DNA from: Lewinellaceae bacterium
Lineage (GTDB): Bacteria; Bacteroidota; Bacteroidia; Chitinophagales; Saprospiraceae
Direction: 5' to 3'
Assembly (NCBI GenBank): GCA_020636135.1
Contig: JACJYK010000003.1
Span: forward strand, 248,001 to 312,000
DNA: 64,000 nt
Positions 9,649 through 17,602 of this stretch are shown in pieces (within the stretch, counting starts at the first letter, position 1; each line of letters opens with the position of its first letter). Made by a program: the position numbers and the translations under genes. A model generated the notes under the pieces. It was not told where the DNA came from. It was given only the letters and a program-made list of their open reading frames with translations, and searched no databases.

Positions 9649-9957
9649 ATGAGAAGGACTAAGGTTACTTTTGACAATGAAAAGCTACAGGTTTCGACAG
9701 AGATTATGCGTGCGTTAGCCCATCCCTTAAGACTTCGCATATTAGAATTCATCGATCGAAATGGTAAGATCAACGTGAACAAAATCTATAACACCCTGAA
9801 TTTAGAACAATCGATCACCTCCCAGCACCTCAAGGTGTTGCGTCTTGCAGGCGTGGTTAAACAACAAAAGCAAGGCAAATATGTATTGTATTCCATCGAA
9901 TACGATCTGGTCGACAGAGCCTCACGAGCGGTCAACCGCTTCCTGGGCAAAGCATAA
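9649..9957 (+). CDS. ArsR-type winged-helix regulator 2, cysteine-free
   Basis: A 102-aa ArsR-fold protein. It has MRALAHPLRLRILEFI (dimer/alpha-1 to alpha-2), INVNKIYNTLNLEQSITSQHLKVLRLAGVV (helix-turn-helix) and the wing QKQGKYVLYSI. It contains no cysteine and is clearly paralogous to the preceding gene: both share LEQS-x-x-SQHL-x-x-LR-x-AGVV. A strong terminator follows, so it is monocistronic. The likely role is transcriptional repression of unknown targets, perhaps including itself or its neighbour. The ligand is unknown. Confidence 0.82.
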   Translation: MRRTKVTFDNEKLQVSTEIMRALAHPLRLRILEFIDRNGKINVNKIYNTLNLEQSITSQHLKVLRLAGVVKQQKQGKYVLYSIEYDLVDRASRAVNRFLGKA

Positions 9958-9968
9958 AAAGATACATT

Positions 9969-9997
9969 GCGCCTGGTCATCCGATCAGGCGCTTTTC
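9969..9997 (+). terminator. Rho-independent terminator after ArsR-type gene 2
   Basis: GCGCCTGGTC (9969-9978) pairs with GATCAGGCGC (9983-9992) through ten positions including one G-T wobble, around an ATCC tetraloop, followed by TTTT. It lies 11 nt after the stop codon. Confidence 0.85.
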
Positions 9998-10068
9998 ATT
10001 TGCAGCTACACCCATCACTCGTCCTTTCTTTCGTTATCTTTAATAGATCTAACTTAAAGATGTACGTT

Positions 10069-10509
10069 ATGAAGAGACTCCTGTTCTCCCTCTTGTATCT
10101 GACCTGCTTCATTACCATTACAAATGCACAATCCGGTCCTCTGGGGACCTGGAAAACCATCGACGATGCGACCGGTGAAGCCAAAAGTTACGTCGAGATC
10201 TATCAGGATCAGGGCAAGTATTTCGGCAAGGTGGTAAAATTGCTGAAATCGTCACCCGACAAGATCTGCACGGAATGTACTGGCAAGAAAAAGAATCAAC
10301 CTCTGATCGGGCTGGTCGTGATCGAAGACCTGGAACCGTACAAGGACTATTGGTCAAATGGCACGATTATGGATCCGGAAAACGGGAGCGAATACCGCTG
10401 CAGTATCTGGTTTGAACCCGGTAATTCCCAGGAATTGAAAGTGAGAGGAAAACACTGGACCGGACTTTACCGGACCCAAACCTGGTACCGGGTGACCTCA
10501 GATAAGTAG
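10069..10509 (+). CDS. DUF2147 secreted protein
   Basis: A 146-aa exported protein. The signal peptide (MKRLLFSLLYLTCFITITNAQ) ends near residue 21, and the mature part begins GPLGTWKTIDDATGEAKSYVEIY, the start of the DUF2147 beta-barrel-like domain. Four residues at ICTECTGKKKNQPLIGLVV form the typical CxxC loop. DUF2147 proteins are periplasmic with unknown function; some lie near lipid or stress genes. An ATG at 10060 (MYV prefix) is an alternative start. TATCTTTA at 10035-10042 is a 7/8 match to the -7 element. Confidence 0.85.
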   Translation: MKRLLFSLLYLTCFITITNAQSGPLGTWKTIDDATGEAKSYVEIYQDQGKYFGKVVKLLKSSPDKICTECTGKKKNQPLIGLVVIEDLEPYKDYWSNGTIMDPENGSEYRCSIWFEPGNSQELKVRGKHWTGLYRTQTWYRVTSDK

Positions 10510-10635
10510 TGTGGTTCCTGCCGCTTAATCTATTGGTCTTCAATCCTTTCATTTTTTTTGCACCCCATACAATAAATGAATATGGTCCTGTGTTATTTAT
10601 AGGAAGTTTAAAAAAATCAAAACCAATTTCTGCGT

Positions 10636-10872
10636 ATGAAGCATGATTTTACACCTGAAGATTTAGTACGTTTTCTATACCAAGAAACCTCCCCAGAAGA
10701 AACTGTACTGCTACAACAAGCACTTGTAGATGATCAAGAGCTGAAAGATCAGTATGTTGAACTTAAAGACGGCAAAAATGCTCTGCCAACTGCAGCGATC
10801 CGTCCTTCTCTGTCTAGCATCGAACGCATACTGAAATACAGCTCGACCGTTCTGTCTCCAGCAACGTTGTAA
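10636..10872 (+). CDS. small anti-sigma-like hypothetical protein
   Basis: A 78-aa soluble acidic protein that I do not recognise by name. The N-terminus (TPEDLVRFLYQETSPEETVLLQQAL) resembles the N-terminal helices of FecR/RseA-type anti-sigma factors, where a conserved 'lxxyL.gelsPeE' pattern binds the ECF sigma. However, it has no membrane segment and no HxxxCxxC zinc motif. It is bounded by a clear terminator and a weak promoter-like TTTTTTTG (10553-10560), so it is probably its own transcription unit. An ECF sigma without an adjacent anti-sigma gene lies 5 kb away. The functional link is speculative. Confidence 0.65.
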   Translation: MKHDFTPEDLVRFLYQETSPEETVLLQQALVDDQELKDQYVELKDGKNALPTAAIRPSLSSIERILKYSSTVLSPATL

Positions 10873-10910
10873 GCATAGCGACTCTGTAGTAGTTCGAAAT
10901 CGTACAAAAC

Positions 10911-10954
10911 CCGAATGCCTTTCATGTCAACGTGAAGGGCATTCGGCATTTTTG
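10911..10954 (+). terminator. Rho-independent terminator before recA
   Basis: CCGAATGCCTTTCA (10911-10924) pairs with TGAAGGGCATTCGG (10933-10946) over 14 positions with one T-G wobble and an 8-nt loop, followed by CATTTTT. It separates the small protein gene from recA. Confidence 0.88.
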
Positions 10955-11042
10955 CACCTACCAATTCCCTATTTATTCCTGAAAAATACCGGGTTAAATA
11001 GTACCTTCGTTTTATATATTACCTTTTAAAATATCAACTAAG

Positions 11043-12080
11043 ATGGGTAACGAAAGAGATGAAAAACTAAAAGCATTACGGCTTACGGTCGATAAACTGG
11101 AAAAGACTTACGGCAAAGGCACCGTTATGAAACTCGGTGACCAGCAGGTAGTCGAAATTGACACCATACCCACCGGATCCATCGGTCTTGACATCGCACT
11201 TGGAATCGGAGGCTTACCCCGCGGACGGGTGGTTGAAATCTACGGTCCGGAATCTTCCGGTAAAACGACCTTGGCTATCCATGCCATCGCCGAATGCCAG
11301 AAAAAAGGTGGCATCGCCGCATTCATCGACGCGGAACATGCCTTCGATCGTTTTTATGCCGAAAAACTGGGTGTTGATGTGGAGAACCTGTTGATCTCCC
11401 AGCCCGATAATGGTGAACAGGCATTGGAAATTGCCGAAAACCTGATCCGCTCAGGAGCCATCGATATCATCGTCATAGACTCTGTCGCCGCATTGGTACC
11501 GCGCAGTGAAATCGAAGGTGAAATGGGAGATTCCAAGGTGGGTTTGCAGGCGCGTCTGATGTCTCAGGCTCTGCGTAAACTGACCGCCACGATTGGTCGT
11601 ACCGGTTGCTGCTGCATATTTATCAATCAGCTGCGGGAGAAAATTGGCGTGTTGTTTGGCAATCCGGAAACGACAACCGGCGGTAATGCGCTGAAGTTTT
11701 ATGCTTCCATTCGTCTGGACATCCGCCGCTCCGGTTCGCCCATCAAGGACCGGGAAGGAAATCTCATCGGTAACAGCGTCAAAGTAAAAGTGGTCAAAAA
11801 CAAGCTGGCCCCGCCGTTTAAGATAGCGACTTTCGACATCATGTACGGACAGGGTATTTCAAAGACCGGAGAATTGATCGACCTGGGCTCCGAACTGGAA
11901 ATCGTCCAGAAAAGTGGTTCCTGGTTTAGTTATGAAGGTACCAAGATCGCGCAGGGCCGTGATGCCGCCAAGCAGTTCATGGAAGACAACCCGGAAGTTG
12001 CACAGGATGTAGAACGCAAGATCAAGGAGCGCTATGTCGGCGTCGTGCACAGCGGCGATGAAGACACTTCCGACGACTGA
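11043..12080 (+). CDS. recA: recombinase RecA
   Basis: Strand-exchange ATPase and SOS coprotease, 345 aa. Walker A is GPESSGKTTLA (about 67-77), the catalytic Glu is in FIDAEHAF, Walker B is IIVIDSVAAL, the L2 region is INQLREKIGVLFGNPETTTGG, and the acidic C-terminal tail (SGDEDTSDD) is intact. The start ATG at 11043 gives the usual N-terminal MGNERDEKLKAL. Upstream, TACCTTCG (11002-11009) and TACCTTTT (11020-11027) are both 7/8 -7 matches; neither has an obvious -33 partner. No LexA-like box was recognised. Confidence 0.99.
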   Translation: MGNERDEKLKALRLTVDKLEKTYGKGTVMKLGDQQVVEIDTIPTGSIGLDIALGIGGLPRGRVVEIYGPESSGKTTLAIHAIAECQKKGGIAAFIDAEHAFDRFYAEKLGVDVENLLISQPDNGEQALEIAENLIRSGAIDIIVIDSVAALVPRSEIEGEMGDSKVGLQARLMSQALRKLTATIGRTGCCCIFINQLREKIGVLFGNPETTTGGNALKFYASIRLDIRRSGSPIKDREGNLIGNSVKVKVVKNKLAPPFKIATFDIMYGQGISKTGELIDLGSELEIVQKSGSWFSYEGTKIAQGRDAAKQFMEDNPEVAQDVERKIKERYVGVVHSGDEDTSDD

Positions 12081-12102
12081 TCATATTCCCGGGTACCAGA
12101 AT

Positions 12103-12714
12103 CTATTTATCGGTCCACTCTACCGTTTTTATCAGCTCCAGGACGTCCTGCTCGATGAACTTTGCAATCGGCTGGATAGAGTCCGGATTAACTTTTGCGT
12201 AGAAGTACAGGGATCCTTTGAAGAAATGCTCGGTACTGTCGGTCAGAAAAAACTGTACCGGTGATGCCGCCGGGCCTTCGAAGTTAAACAATACCCCTCC
12301 TGTACCATCCGGTTTGTGGATCACTTCCTCGCCACTATAATTGGAGCGGTAATTGACTTTGTCCACGATCTCAAAAGCATCGTTGATGTATTTATCCAGG
12401 TCCTCCGGCTTATTGATGGGCACATAGCTGCAGTGTATTCTCCCGTTGAAATCCGGAAAATAGATGTCAAACCAGCATGTGGCACTCTGTTGGTTTTTTT
12501 GCCGGTTGCTTGGATTTTCATCGATCGTTGCGTACCGTGGATATTCAAAAGTTAAAGGACACCCGGAAAGATGAAACGGCTGATATGCTTTCTCCGGATA
12601 GGTCACTTTAGGATACGCTCTTGGCTTGGGAATATAGGTTTGTTCATGGCTGCAAGCAGTAATAAAGATCACTGCAAGGATAAAGGTGTACCAGGCCGTA
12701 CGCATTTTACTCAT
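12103..12714 (-). CDS. gldD: gliding motility lipoprotein GldD
   Basis: A 203-aa lipoprotein required for Bacteroidetes gliding and, in studied species, for stability of the type IX secretion machinery. The signal peptide ends in a lipobox (VIFITAC, lipidated Cys21). The mature part has YIPKPRAYPKVTYPEKAY, the GldD signature, and CWFDIYFPDF. Its ATG overlaps the gldE stop by 4 nt, so the two are translationally coupled. Convergent to recA with a 22-bp gap and no obvious terminator. Confidence 0.93.
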   Translation of the reverse strand: MSKMRTAWYTFILAVIFITACSHEQTYIPKPRAYPKVTYPEKAYQPFHLSGCPLTFEYPRYATIDENPSNRQKNQQSATCWFDIYFPDFNGRIHCSYVPINKPEDLDKYINDAFEIVDKVNYRSNYSGEEVIHKPDGTGGVLFNFEGPAASPVQFFLTDSTEHFFKGSLYFYAKVNPDSIQPIAKFIEQDVLELIKTVEWTDK

Positions 12715-14105
12715 ATTTTAGTCAATTGGACTTTCTCTATTCTTCGCTTGCTCACCGATAACACTTTTAATTTGAAGTGCGGAAATGAAATCTCCCGATT
12801 TACTTTCGGTATTTGACCCGTCACTTGTAAGATCAATCCGGCCAGGGAGTCGGCATCATCACGCCAGTTATCGAAATGACCGATATCCAATCCAACGATT
12901 TTGATCACATCGTTAATCAATGTTTTGCCTTCAAAAATGAAATTCTGTTCATCCAGCTGAATGTATTCCAGTTCTTCTTTGTCATCAAATTCATCCCGGA
13001 TATCGCCGATCACTTCTTCCATGATATCCTCCAGAGTAGCAAGACCCAACGTACCTCCGAATTCATCTACAACAATGGCCATATGCAATTTTCGGGACTG
13101 AAAATCCTTCAGGAGTTCATTGATTTTCCTTGACTCCGGAGTATACAGGACCTCTTTGCGAACCAGCCCCAGCCAGTCGTAATCTTCTCCTTCATGCAAA
13201 TGTTGCAAGAGGTCTTTAACATAAAGAATGCCAAGAATATGATCCAGGTCCTCCTCATAGACCGGCAGCCGGGAAAAACCCGAATCCTTCACCGTTTTCA
13301 GAAGGTCTTTATAGGAAATAGTATGCTCAACAGCAACCACATCCATACGCGACCGCATTACCTGCGTTACACTGACTTCACTGAATTTCACGATGCTCTT
13401 CAGCATATCCACTTCTTCATCCGAACTGGGGTCTTGTCGCACAGTCAGCTCGATGGCATGATCAATATCGGCTTTCAACGAGACCTGCCTGTTGCGTGCC
13501 AGCCGTTTTTCCAGGCCTTTTGAAAAATTGACAAAAAATGTACTGACCGGAGCCAGGACATTGGACATGAAAGTGAGTGGTTTTGCCATGAATCGGGCAA
13601 GTCCGACGTTGTGGATATTGGCGTAAATCTTGGGTGTAATTTCACCAAATAATACGAGGATAAACGTAACCAGAACGACAGTGACCAGAACCTTAATGAA
13701 TACCGCCATGTTCGCAGCATCCAGCTGCATACCGATTCCGGAAATAAACTGTACCAACTGTTGAGCCATGGAATCAAATGCCGCATCACTGAAAAGTACG
13801 CTCATCATATGATTGGCCAGCAAGACAATGGCAATGTTAAAGGTATTGTTGAGAATGAGGATCGTTGCCAGGAGTCGCCGTGGTTTCTCCAGCAAGGCTA
13901 TGATCCGCTTACTGATTGGAGAGTTTTCTTCCTGGAGCAGCTTTTGTTCATTAGGCCCCAATGAGAAATAAGCGATCTCCGATCCGGATATTAAAGCCGA
14001 ACCAAAAAGCAACAGGACGACAATAAAGAGGTCCAGAAAAATAAGCGGCGAAATTTGAATCAAAATGAGCAGAAGATGGTACGATTCAGATAAGTCCGGT
14101 TCCAA
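12711..14105 (-). CDS. gldE: gliding motility-associated GldE, CNNM/CorC-type membrane protein
   Basis: A 464-aa inner-membrane protein. An N-terminal CNNM transmembrane domain (about 15-215, starting LILIQISPLIFLDLFIVVLLL) is followed by a CBS pair (about 230-350: VMRSRMDVVAVEH, SGFSRLPVYEED, VVDEFGGTLGLATLEDIMEEVIGDI) and a C-terminal CorC/HlyC domain. Homologues without gld context are annotated as hemolysin or Mg/Co efflux proteins. The ssb-gldE-gldD order is the known Bacteroidetes arrangement. It begins 28 nt after ssb in the same direction. Confidence 0.92.
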   Translation of the reverse strand: MEPDLSESYHLLLILIQISPLIFLDLFIVVLLLFGSALISGSEIAYFSLGPNEQKLLQEENSPISKRIIALLEKPRRLLATILILNNTFNIAIVLLANHMMSVLFSDAAFDSMAQQLVQFISGIGMQLDAANMAVFIKVLVTVVLVTFILVLFGEITPKIYANIHNVGLARFMAKPLTFMSNVLAPVSTFFVNFSKGLEKRLARNRQVSLKADIDHAIELTVRQDPSSDEEVDMLKSIVKFSEVSVTQVMRSRMDVVAVEHTISYKDLLKTVKDSGFSRLPVYEEDLDHILGILYVKDLLQHLHEGEDYDWLGLVRKEVLYTPESRKINELLKDFQSRKLHMAIVVDEFGGTLGLATLEDIMEEVIGDIRDEFDDKEELEYIQLDEQNFIFEGKTLINDVIKIVGLDIGHFDNWRDDADSLAGLILQVTGQIPKVNREISFPHFKLKVLSVSKRRIEKVQLTKI

Positions 14106-14133
14106 GATGGTGTGATTAGTTCAACAAGCTGGA

Positions 14134-14607
14134 TTAGAATGGTAAATCGTCATCTTCCATATTGGAAAGATCCTCCGTGAAAGTGGCGCTTTCTTTCCCG
14201 CCGGAGCCGGATTGAGGAGCACTTGCCGAATAGGAATCTTCGGTAGGAAAGGTGTCACTGTATCCCGTCCGGCTTCCCCCTTCTTTGCGATCAAGCAGCC
14301 GAAAAGTGCTCGCAACGACTTCAGTGATGTAACGATCGATCCCATTATTATCCTGGTATTTGCGATGGGTCAATTTACCTTCGATGAAAACCAGGCTACC
14401 TTTTTGCAAGGTTTTTTCTGCACGTTCAGCCAGTGAACGCCAGACAACTACATCATGCCATTCAGTAATGGTCTGCCACTCATTATTTTTATCGCGATAA
14501 CTTTCATTGGTGGCTACTGGAAATTTGGCAACCATTGCTCCATTTTCCAGGGTACGAACTTCCGGGTCCCTTCCGAGATTGCCTATCAGTATTACTTTAT
14601 TGACCAT
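14134..14607 (-). CDS. ssb: single-stranded DNA-binding protein
   Basis: A 157-aa SSB with an N-terminal OB fold (MVNKVILIGNLGRDPEVRTLENG ... ITEWHDVVVW) and a flexible tail ending in the acidic partner-docking tip DDDLPF. The start at 14607 (MVNKVIL) is the universal SSB start; an upstream in-frame extension would run into mutY and is rejected. The mutY stop is 2 nt upstream, so expression is coupled to mutY. The linker is rich in G, S and T, as usual. Confidence 0.97.
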   Translation of the reverse strand: MVNKVILIGNLGRDPEVRTLENGAMVAKFPVATNESYRDKNNEWQTITEWHDVVVWRSLAERAEKTLQKGSLVFIEGKLTHRKYQDNNGIDRYITEVVASTFRLLDRKEGGSRTGYSDTFPTEDSYSASAPQSGSGGKESATFTEDLSNMEDDDLPF

Positions 14608-14609
14608 TC

Positions 14610-15695
14610 TTATTGATGTATAGCATTTAAATATATCGAATAATCCATTAAATAACAATGGACTACCTTAGGGAAGGCAAAGTTAGGTAAGTTTTTGACT
14701 TTAACACATTCAAATGCCGGATGTTGGGGCAGTTCCCGGACCTCCAGTATGTGAAAACAGGCATGAATGACCTGATGGGACAGAACATGTTTATAAACTT
14801 TAGATGTAATTCCAGTATTCCAATCTTTCAATTGATAGTTTTTTAGAAATAATTTCTGGATATCCCGGCTATCCACAGAAGATTCCGTTTCCAGGAGCGG
14901 AAACTGATACAGGTGTTGCCAGATGTCCTTCTCCTTCCGCTGATCGATCCAGGTCATCCCGGACTGGTCTATCGCCACCAGATAATGAAAAAAACGGTGT
15001 CTTTTACTCAAAAGCGGCTTGGTTGGAGGATAGGCATTCACCTTTCCGTTCTTAAACGCTTTGCAGTGCGTGTTTAAAGGACATATTGTACAATCCGGTT
15101 GCCGGGGTACACACTGCAGGGCCCCAAAATTCATGATGCCCTGGTTAAAGATTGCAGCTTGTCCAGGGGGAAGCAGACGCTGAGCGAGATCCTGGTATGT
15201 TTTTTTACCGCTGCTGGTGTAGAAGTCAGCCGCGGGGGTATACAACCTTGACAAAACCCGGTAGACATTGCCATCCACGACAGCATAGGGCTGGTCATAG
15301 GCAAAAGAAGAGATTGCCGCAGCCGTATAGGGTCCAATTCCTTTCAGTGCCAACCAGCCCTCATACGTCTCCGGAAATTGACCTTGAAGCTCATCAACGA
15401 TGGTCTTCGCGATCCGGTGCAGATTGCGCGCCCTGGTGTAATAACCTAATCCTTGCCACGCATGCAATACTTCATCTTCTGAAGCTTGAGCCAGGGCAAA
15501 TACAGTCGGAAACAGGGTTACAAACCGGAGGTAATAAGGTAGTCCCTGCTCCACCCGGGTTTGCTGAAGAATGATCTCTGAAAGCAAGGTTTCGTAGGGC
15601 CCCTTGCCTTTCCATGGCAATGGTCTGGGATGATCTTGATGCCAGTCCAGCAGCGACTGAGCAATGTGTTGTTCCCGTGAAGGGGATGACTTCAT
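14610..15695 (-). CDS. mutY: A/G-specific adenine glycosylase
   Basis: Removes adenine mispaired with 8-oxoguanine. The HhH-GPD domain carries the adenine-site Glu in SEIILQQTRVEQG (about 40-50) and the helix-hairpin-helix plus catalytic Asp in LKGIGPYTAAAISS ... VVDGNVYRVLSR. The iron-sulfur loop CVPRQPDCTICPLNTHC (Cys spacing 6-2-5) is intact, followed by a C-terminal NUDIX-like 8-oxoG recognition domain (about 225-350). Length is 361 aa. It starts 27 nt downstream of the ECF sigma gene and may share its transcript. Confidence 0.97.
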   Translation of the reverse strand: MKSSPSREQHIAQSLLDWHQDHPRPLPWKGKGPYETLLSEIILQQTRVEQGLPYYLRFVTLFPTVFALAQASEDEVLHAWQGLGYYTRARNLHRIAKTIVDELQGQFPETYEGWLALKGIGPYTAAAISSFAYDQPYAVVDGNVYRVLSRLYTPAADFYTSSGKKTYQDLAQRLLPPGQAAIFNQGIMNFGALQCVPRQPDCTICPLNTHCKAFKNGKVNAYPPTKPLLSKRHRFFHYLVAIDQSGMTWIDQRKEKDIWQHLYQFPLLETESSVDSRDIQKLFLKNYQLKDWNTGITSKVYKHVLSHQVIHACFHILEVRELPQHPAFECVKVKNLPNFAFPKVVHCYLMDYSIYLNAIHQ

Positions 15696-15722
15696 CCCGT
15701 AAGATCCGTCTTATGAGGTGAA

Positions 15723-16256
15723 TTAATCTTTGCTACGGGTATCGTAAATGGAAGGATACCTTCTTTGAATCTGATTTTTAAGCGCCTTTCTGGCGAAGAA
15801 AATACGGCTTTTGACCGTACCCAGCGGTAAACCTAGTTTGTCCGCAATTTCCTGGTACTTGTAACCGACATAGTGCATTTCGAAGGGAATACGAATGCTG
15901 TCATCCAAGTCAACGATCATGCTGTTCAACTCATCCATCATGATCTTGGTATCCGCACTATTAAAAATAATGGTGGTACCTGAATTCAGATAATAGAGAT
16001 TATCTGTCGTGTCAATGATGGTGTTTGCTTTTACTTTCTTCCGGTAATTGTTGATGAAGATATTCTTCATGATGGTCATGATCCAGGCTTTGAAATTGGT
16101 GCCTGGAACAAATTTATCCTTGTTACTTAATGCCCGGAAAGCCGTTTCTTGGTACAGGTCTTGAGATTCTTCAACATCCTTGGTCAAATTATACGCAAAG
16201 GCATGAAGCACATTGGTTAATTTCAGCAATTGATGGTTGAATTCAATGGTGGACAT
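15723..16256 (-). CDS. orphan ECF-type RNA polymerase sigma factor
   Basis: A 177-aa sigma-70 family, extracytoplasmic-function type protein. Region 2 (about 10-80) contains DLYQETAFRAL and KAWIMTIMKNIFIN. Region 4 (about 115-170) contains YKYQEIADKLGLPLGTVKSRIFFARKAL. No anti-sigma gene is adjacent on either side, unlike most ECF loci, so activity may be set at transcription or by a distant partner. Its 260-bp upstream region is unusually rich in symmetric motifs, listed separately. Target promoters are unknown. Confidence 0.93.
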   Translation of the reverse strand: MSTIEFNHQLLKLTNVLHAFAYNLTKDVEESQDLYQETAFRALSNKDKFVPGTNFKAWIMTIMKNIFINNYRKKVKANTIIDTTDNLYYLNSGTTIIFNSADTKIMMDELNSMIVDLDDSIRIPFEMHYVGYKYQEIADKLGLPLGTVKSRIFFARKALKNQIQRRYPSIYDTRSKD

Positions 16257-16516
16257 ATAGTTTAGTTTTGTCTAACAAATTTACGATATACTTAAACAAA
16301 AGACAACTGAAGGTTAATCAAGTCATGGGTTGAAGTTAAACAAGATTTTACTTGCATGCTTGTCTTTTTTAAGACAAATTCTAAATAAGCTTATTAACAT
16401 CCTGTTAATCAGGAGTTTGAAGATGTATTTTTCTATCTGTGCTTCTTTGCCCTTTCAAAAATTTTTGAAATTTCTTAACAGTATTTGCCATTTATTTAAC
16501 CTTTCCATAACAAAGG
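16257..16516 (-). promoter_or_regulatory. regulatory region of the ECF sigma gene
   Basis: On the minus strand, TAAATTTG (16283-16276) is an exact -7 element 20 nt before the start codon, with GTTG (16307-16304) at a 20-nt spacing as a 3/4 -33 match. TTGTCT or its complement AGACAA occurs four times: 16268-16273, 16301-16306, 16360-16365 and 16372-16377. The last two form a 7-bp hairpin with a TTTT loop (16360-16377). An 18-bp perfect palindrome lies at 16453-16470. Confidence 0.5.
16453..16470. repeat. 18-bp perfect palindrome TTTCAAAAATTTTTGAAA
   Basis: Every base pairs with its mirror. It lies between the permease stop (16517) and the sigma start (16256). It could be an operator, or part of a weak transcription end for the permease operon; no T-run follows on the minus strand beyond the palindrome itself. 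Confidence 0.5.
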
Positions 16517-17602
16517 CTACTCCTGTGCCCGACGGACCATGAACCACGCCACCACTGCAAACACCAGATTGGGAGCCCACACACCAAGCCAGGGAGTAAC
16601 TTTGGGGTCCATGGCAAATGTGGTTGAGAAGCGGGATAAAAAGATATATAGTGAGCCGATCATGACACCTTGAGCCAAATGGAGACCGGTGCCTCCCCTT
16701 ACCTTGCGTGAAGCCACTGCAACGCCAATAATGGTCAGAATGAAGATGGAAACCGGATCCGCCGTCCTTTTGTAGTATTCGATCTCAAATGGCCGGGTAT
16801 TCCCGGATCCCCTGAACTTAGCCCTTTCCAGATAGTCTTCAATTTGTGGGGAAGTAAGCCGTTTCTGGTCATTCTGCCATGACACAAAGTCTTCAGGATA
16901 AATATTCAGTGTAGTATCAATGCGCGCATTACGTTGTATTTCAAAGGTTTCTTTCGTGCCATTAAACACCCTGGTCTCCAGGTCCGTAAGCAGCCAATGA
17001 TTGGGAGGCCCCTGGTATTGCATCCGCTTAGCCATGACAATTCTGACCAGATTATTGTCCTTATACGTTTCAAACCGCAAATCGTTGGCCGTTGTGTCCA
17101 GGGTATTATAGCTGTTAATGTAGACTTTCGTGTCTGGAGAAATAAACATGTGTGTAGCCCGCACCCGGGTACTGGCCTGTTGGCGCTCGATGTATTTGTT
17201 CATAAAGTCCAGCTTGATCCGGTTCGTCTTTGGTAAAAAATAATGGTTCCCCAGATAGAGTAACATGGCGATCACCGCTGCTCCCATCAGGAAGGGACGG
17301 CTGATACGCATAAAGCTGAATCCACTGGAAAACATAGCTACGAACTCGGAGTTCTTGGCCATCCGGGAACAGAAGAACACAACCGATATCAGGGCGAACA
17401 GTGGCCACAGGATGCTGTTGATGTCCGGCAGATACGTTGGATAATATTGAAGCAGGATCTCATGTGTGGTAACCGGGGATTCAACGAAACGCTCCACCTT
17501 TTCACTAAAATCTATCACTACCGCAATGATGGAAAAGAGGAAAGCCGTGAAGAAAAAGGTCTTCAGGTATTTTTTCATCAGATATGCATCCAATATGCCC
17601 AT
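16517..17602 (-). CDS. LptF/LptG-family permease
   Basis: A 361-aa inner-membrane protein of the YjgP/YjgQ family, which forms the LptFG channel that extracts LPS for export with LptB and LptC. There is one N-terminal membrane helix (about 15-35), further helices near 60-125, a periplasmic beta-jellyroll (about 125-265) and three C-terminal helices (about 280-361). The start ATG at 17602 overlaps the tgt stop (TAATG), so it is coupled to tgt; a longer form starting at 17644 would lie inside tgt. Whether it is LptF or LptG cannot be said. Confidence 0.9.
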   Translation of the reverse strand: MGILDAYLMKKYLKTFFFTAFLFSIIAVVIDFSEKVERFVESPVTTHEILLQYYPTYLPDINSILWPLFALISVVFFCSRMAKNSEFVAMFSSGFSFMRISRPFLMGAAVIAMLLYLGNHYFLPKTNRIKLDFMNKYIERQQASTRVRATHMFISPDTKVYINSYNTLDTTANDLRFETYKDNNLVRIVMAKRMQYQGPPNHWLLTDLETRVFNGTKETFEIQRNARIDTTLNIYPEDFVSWQNDQKRLTSPQIEDYLERAKFRGSGNTRPFEIEYYKRTADPVSIFILTIIGVAVASRKVRGGTGLHLAQGVMIGSLYIFLSRFSTTFAMDPKVTPWLGVWAPNLVFAVVAWFMVRRAQE

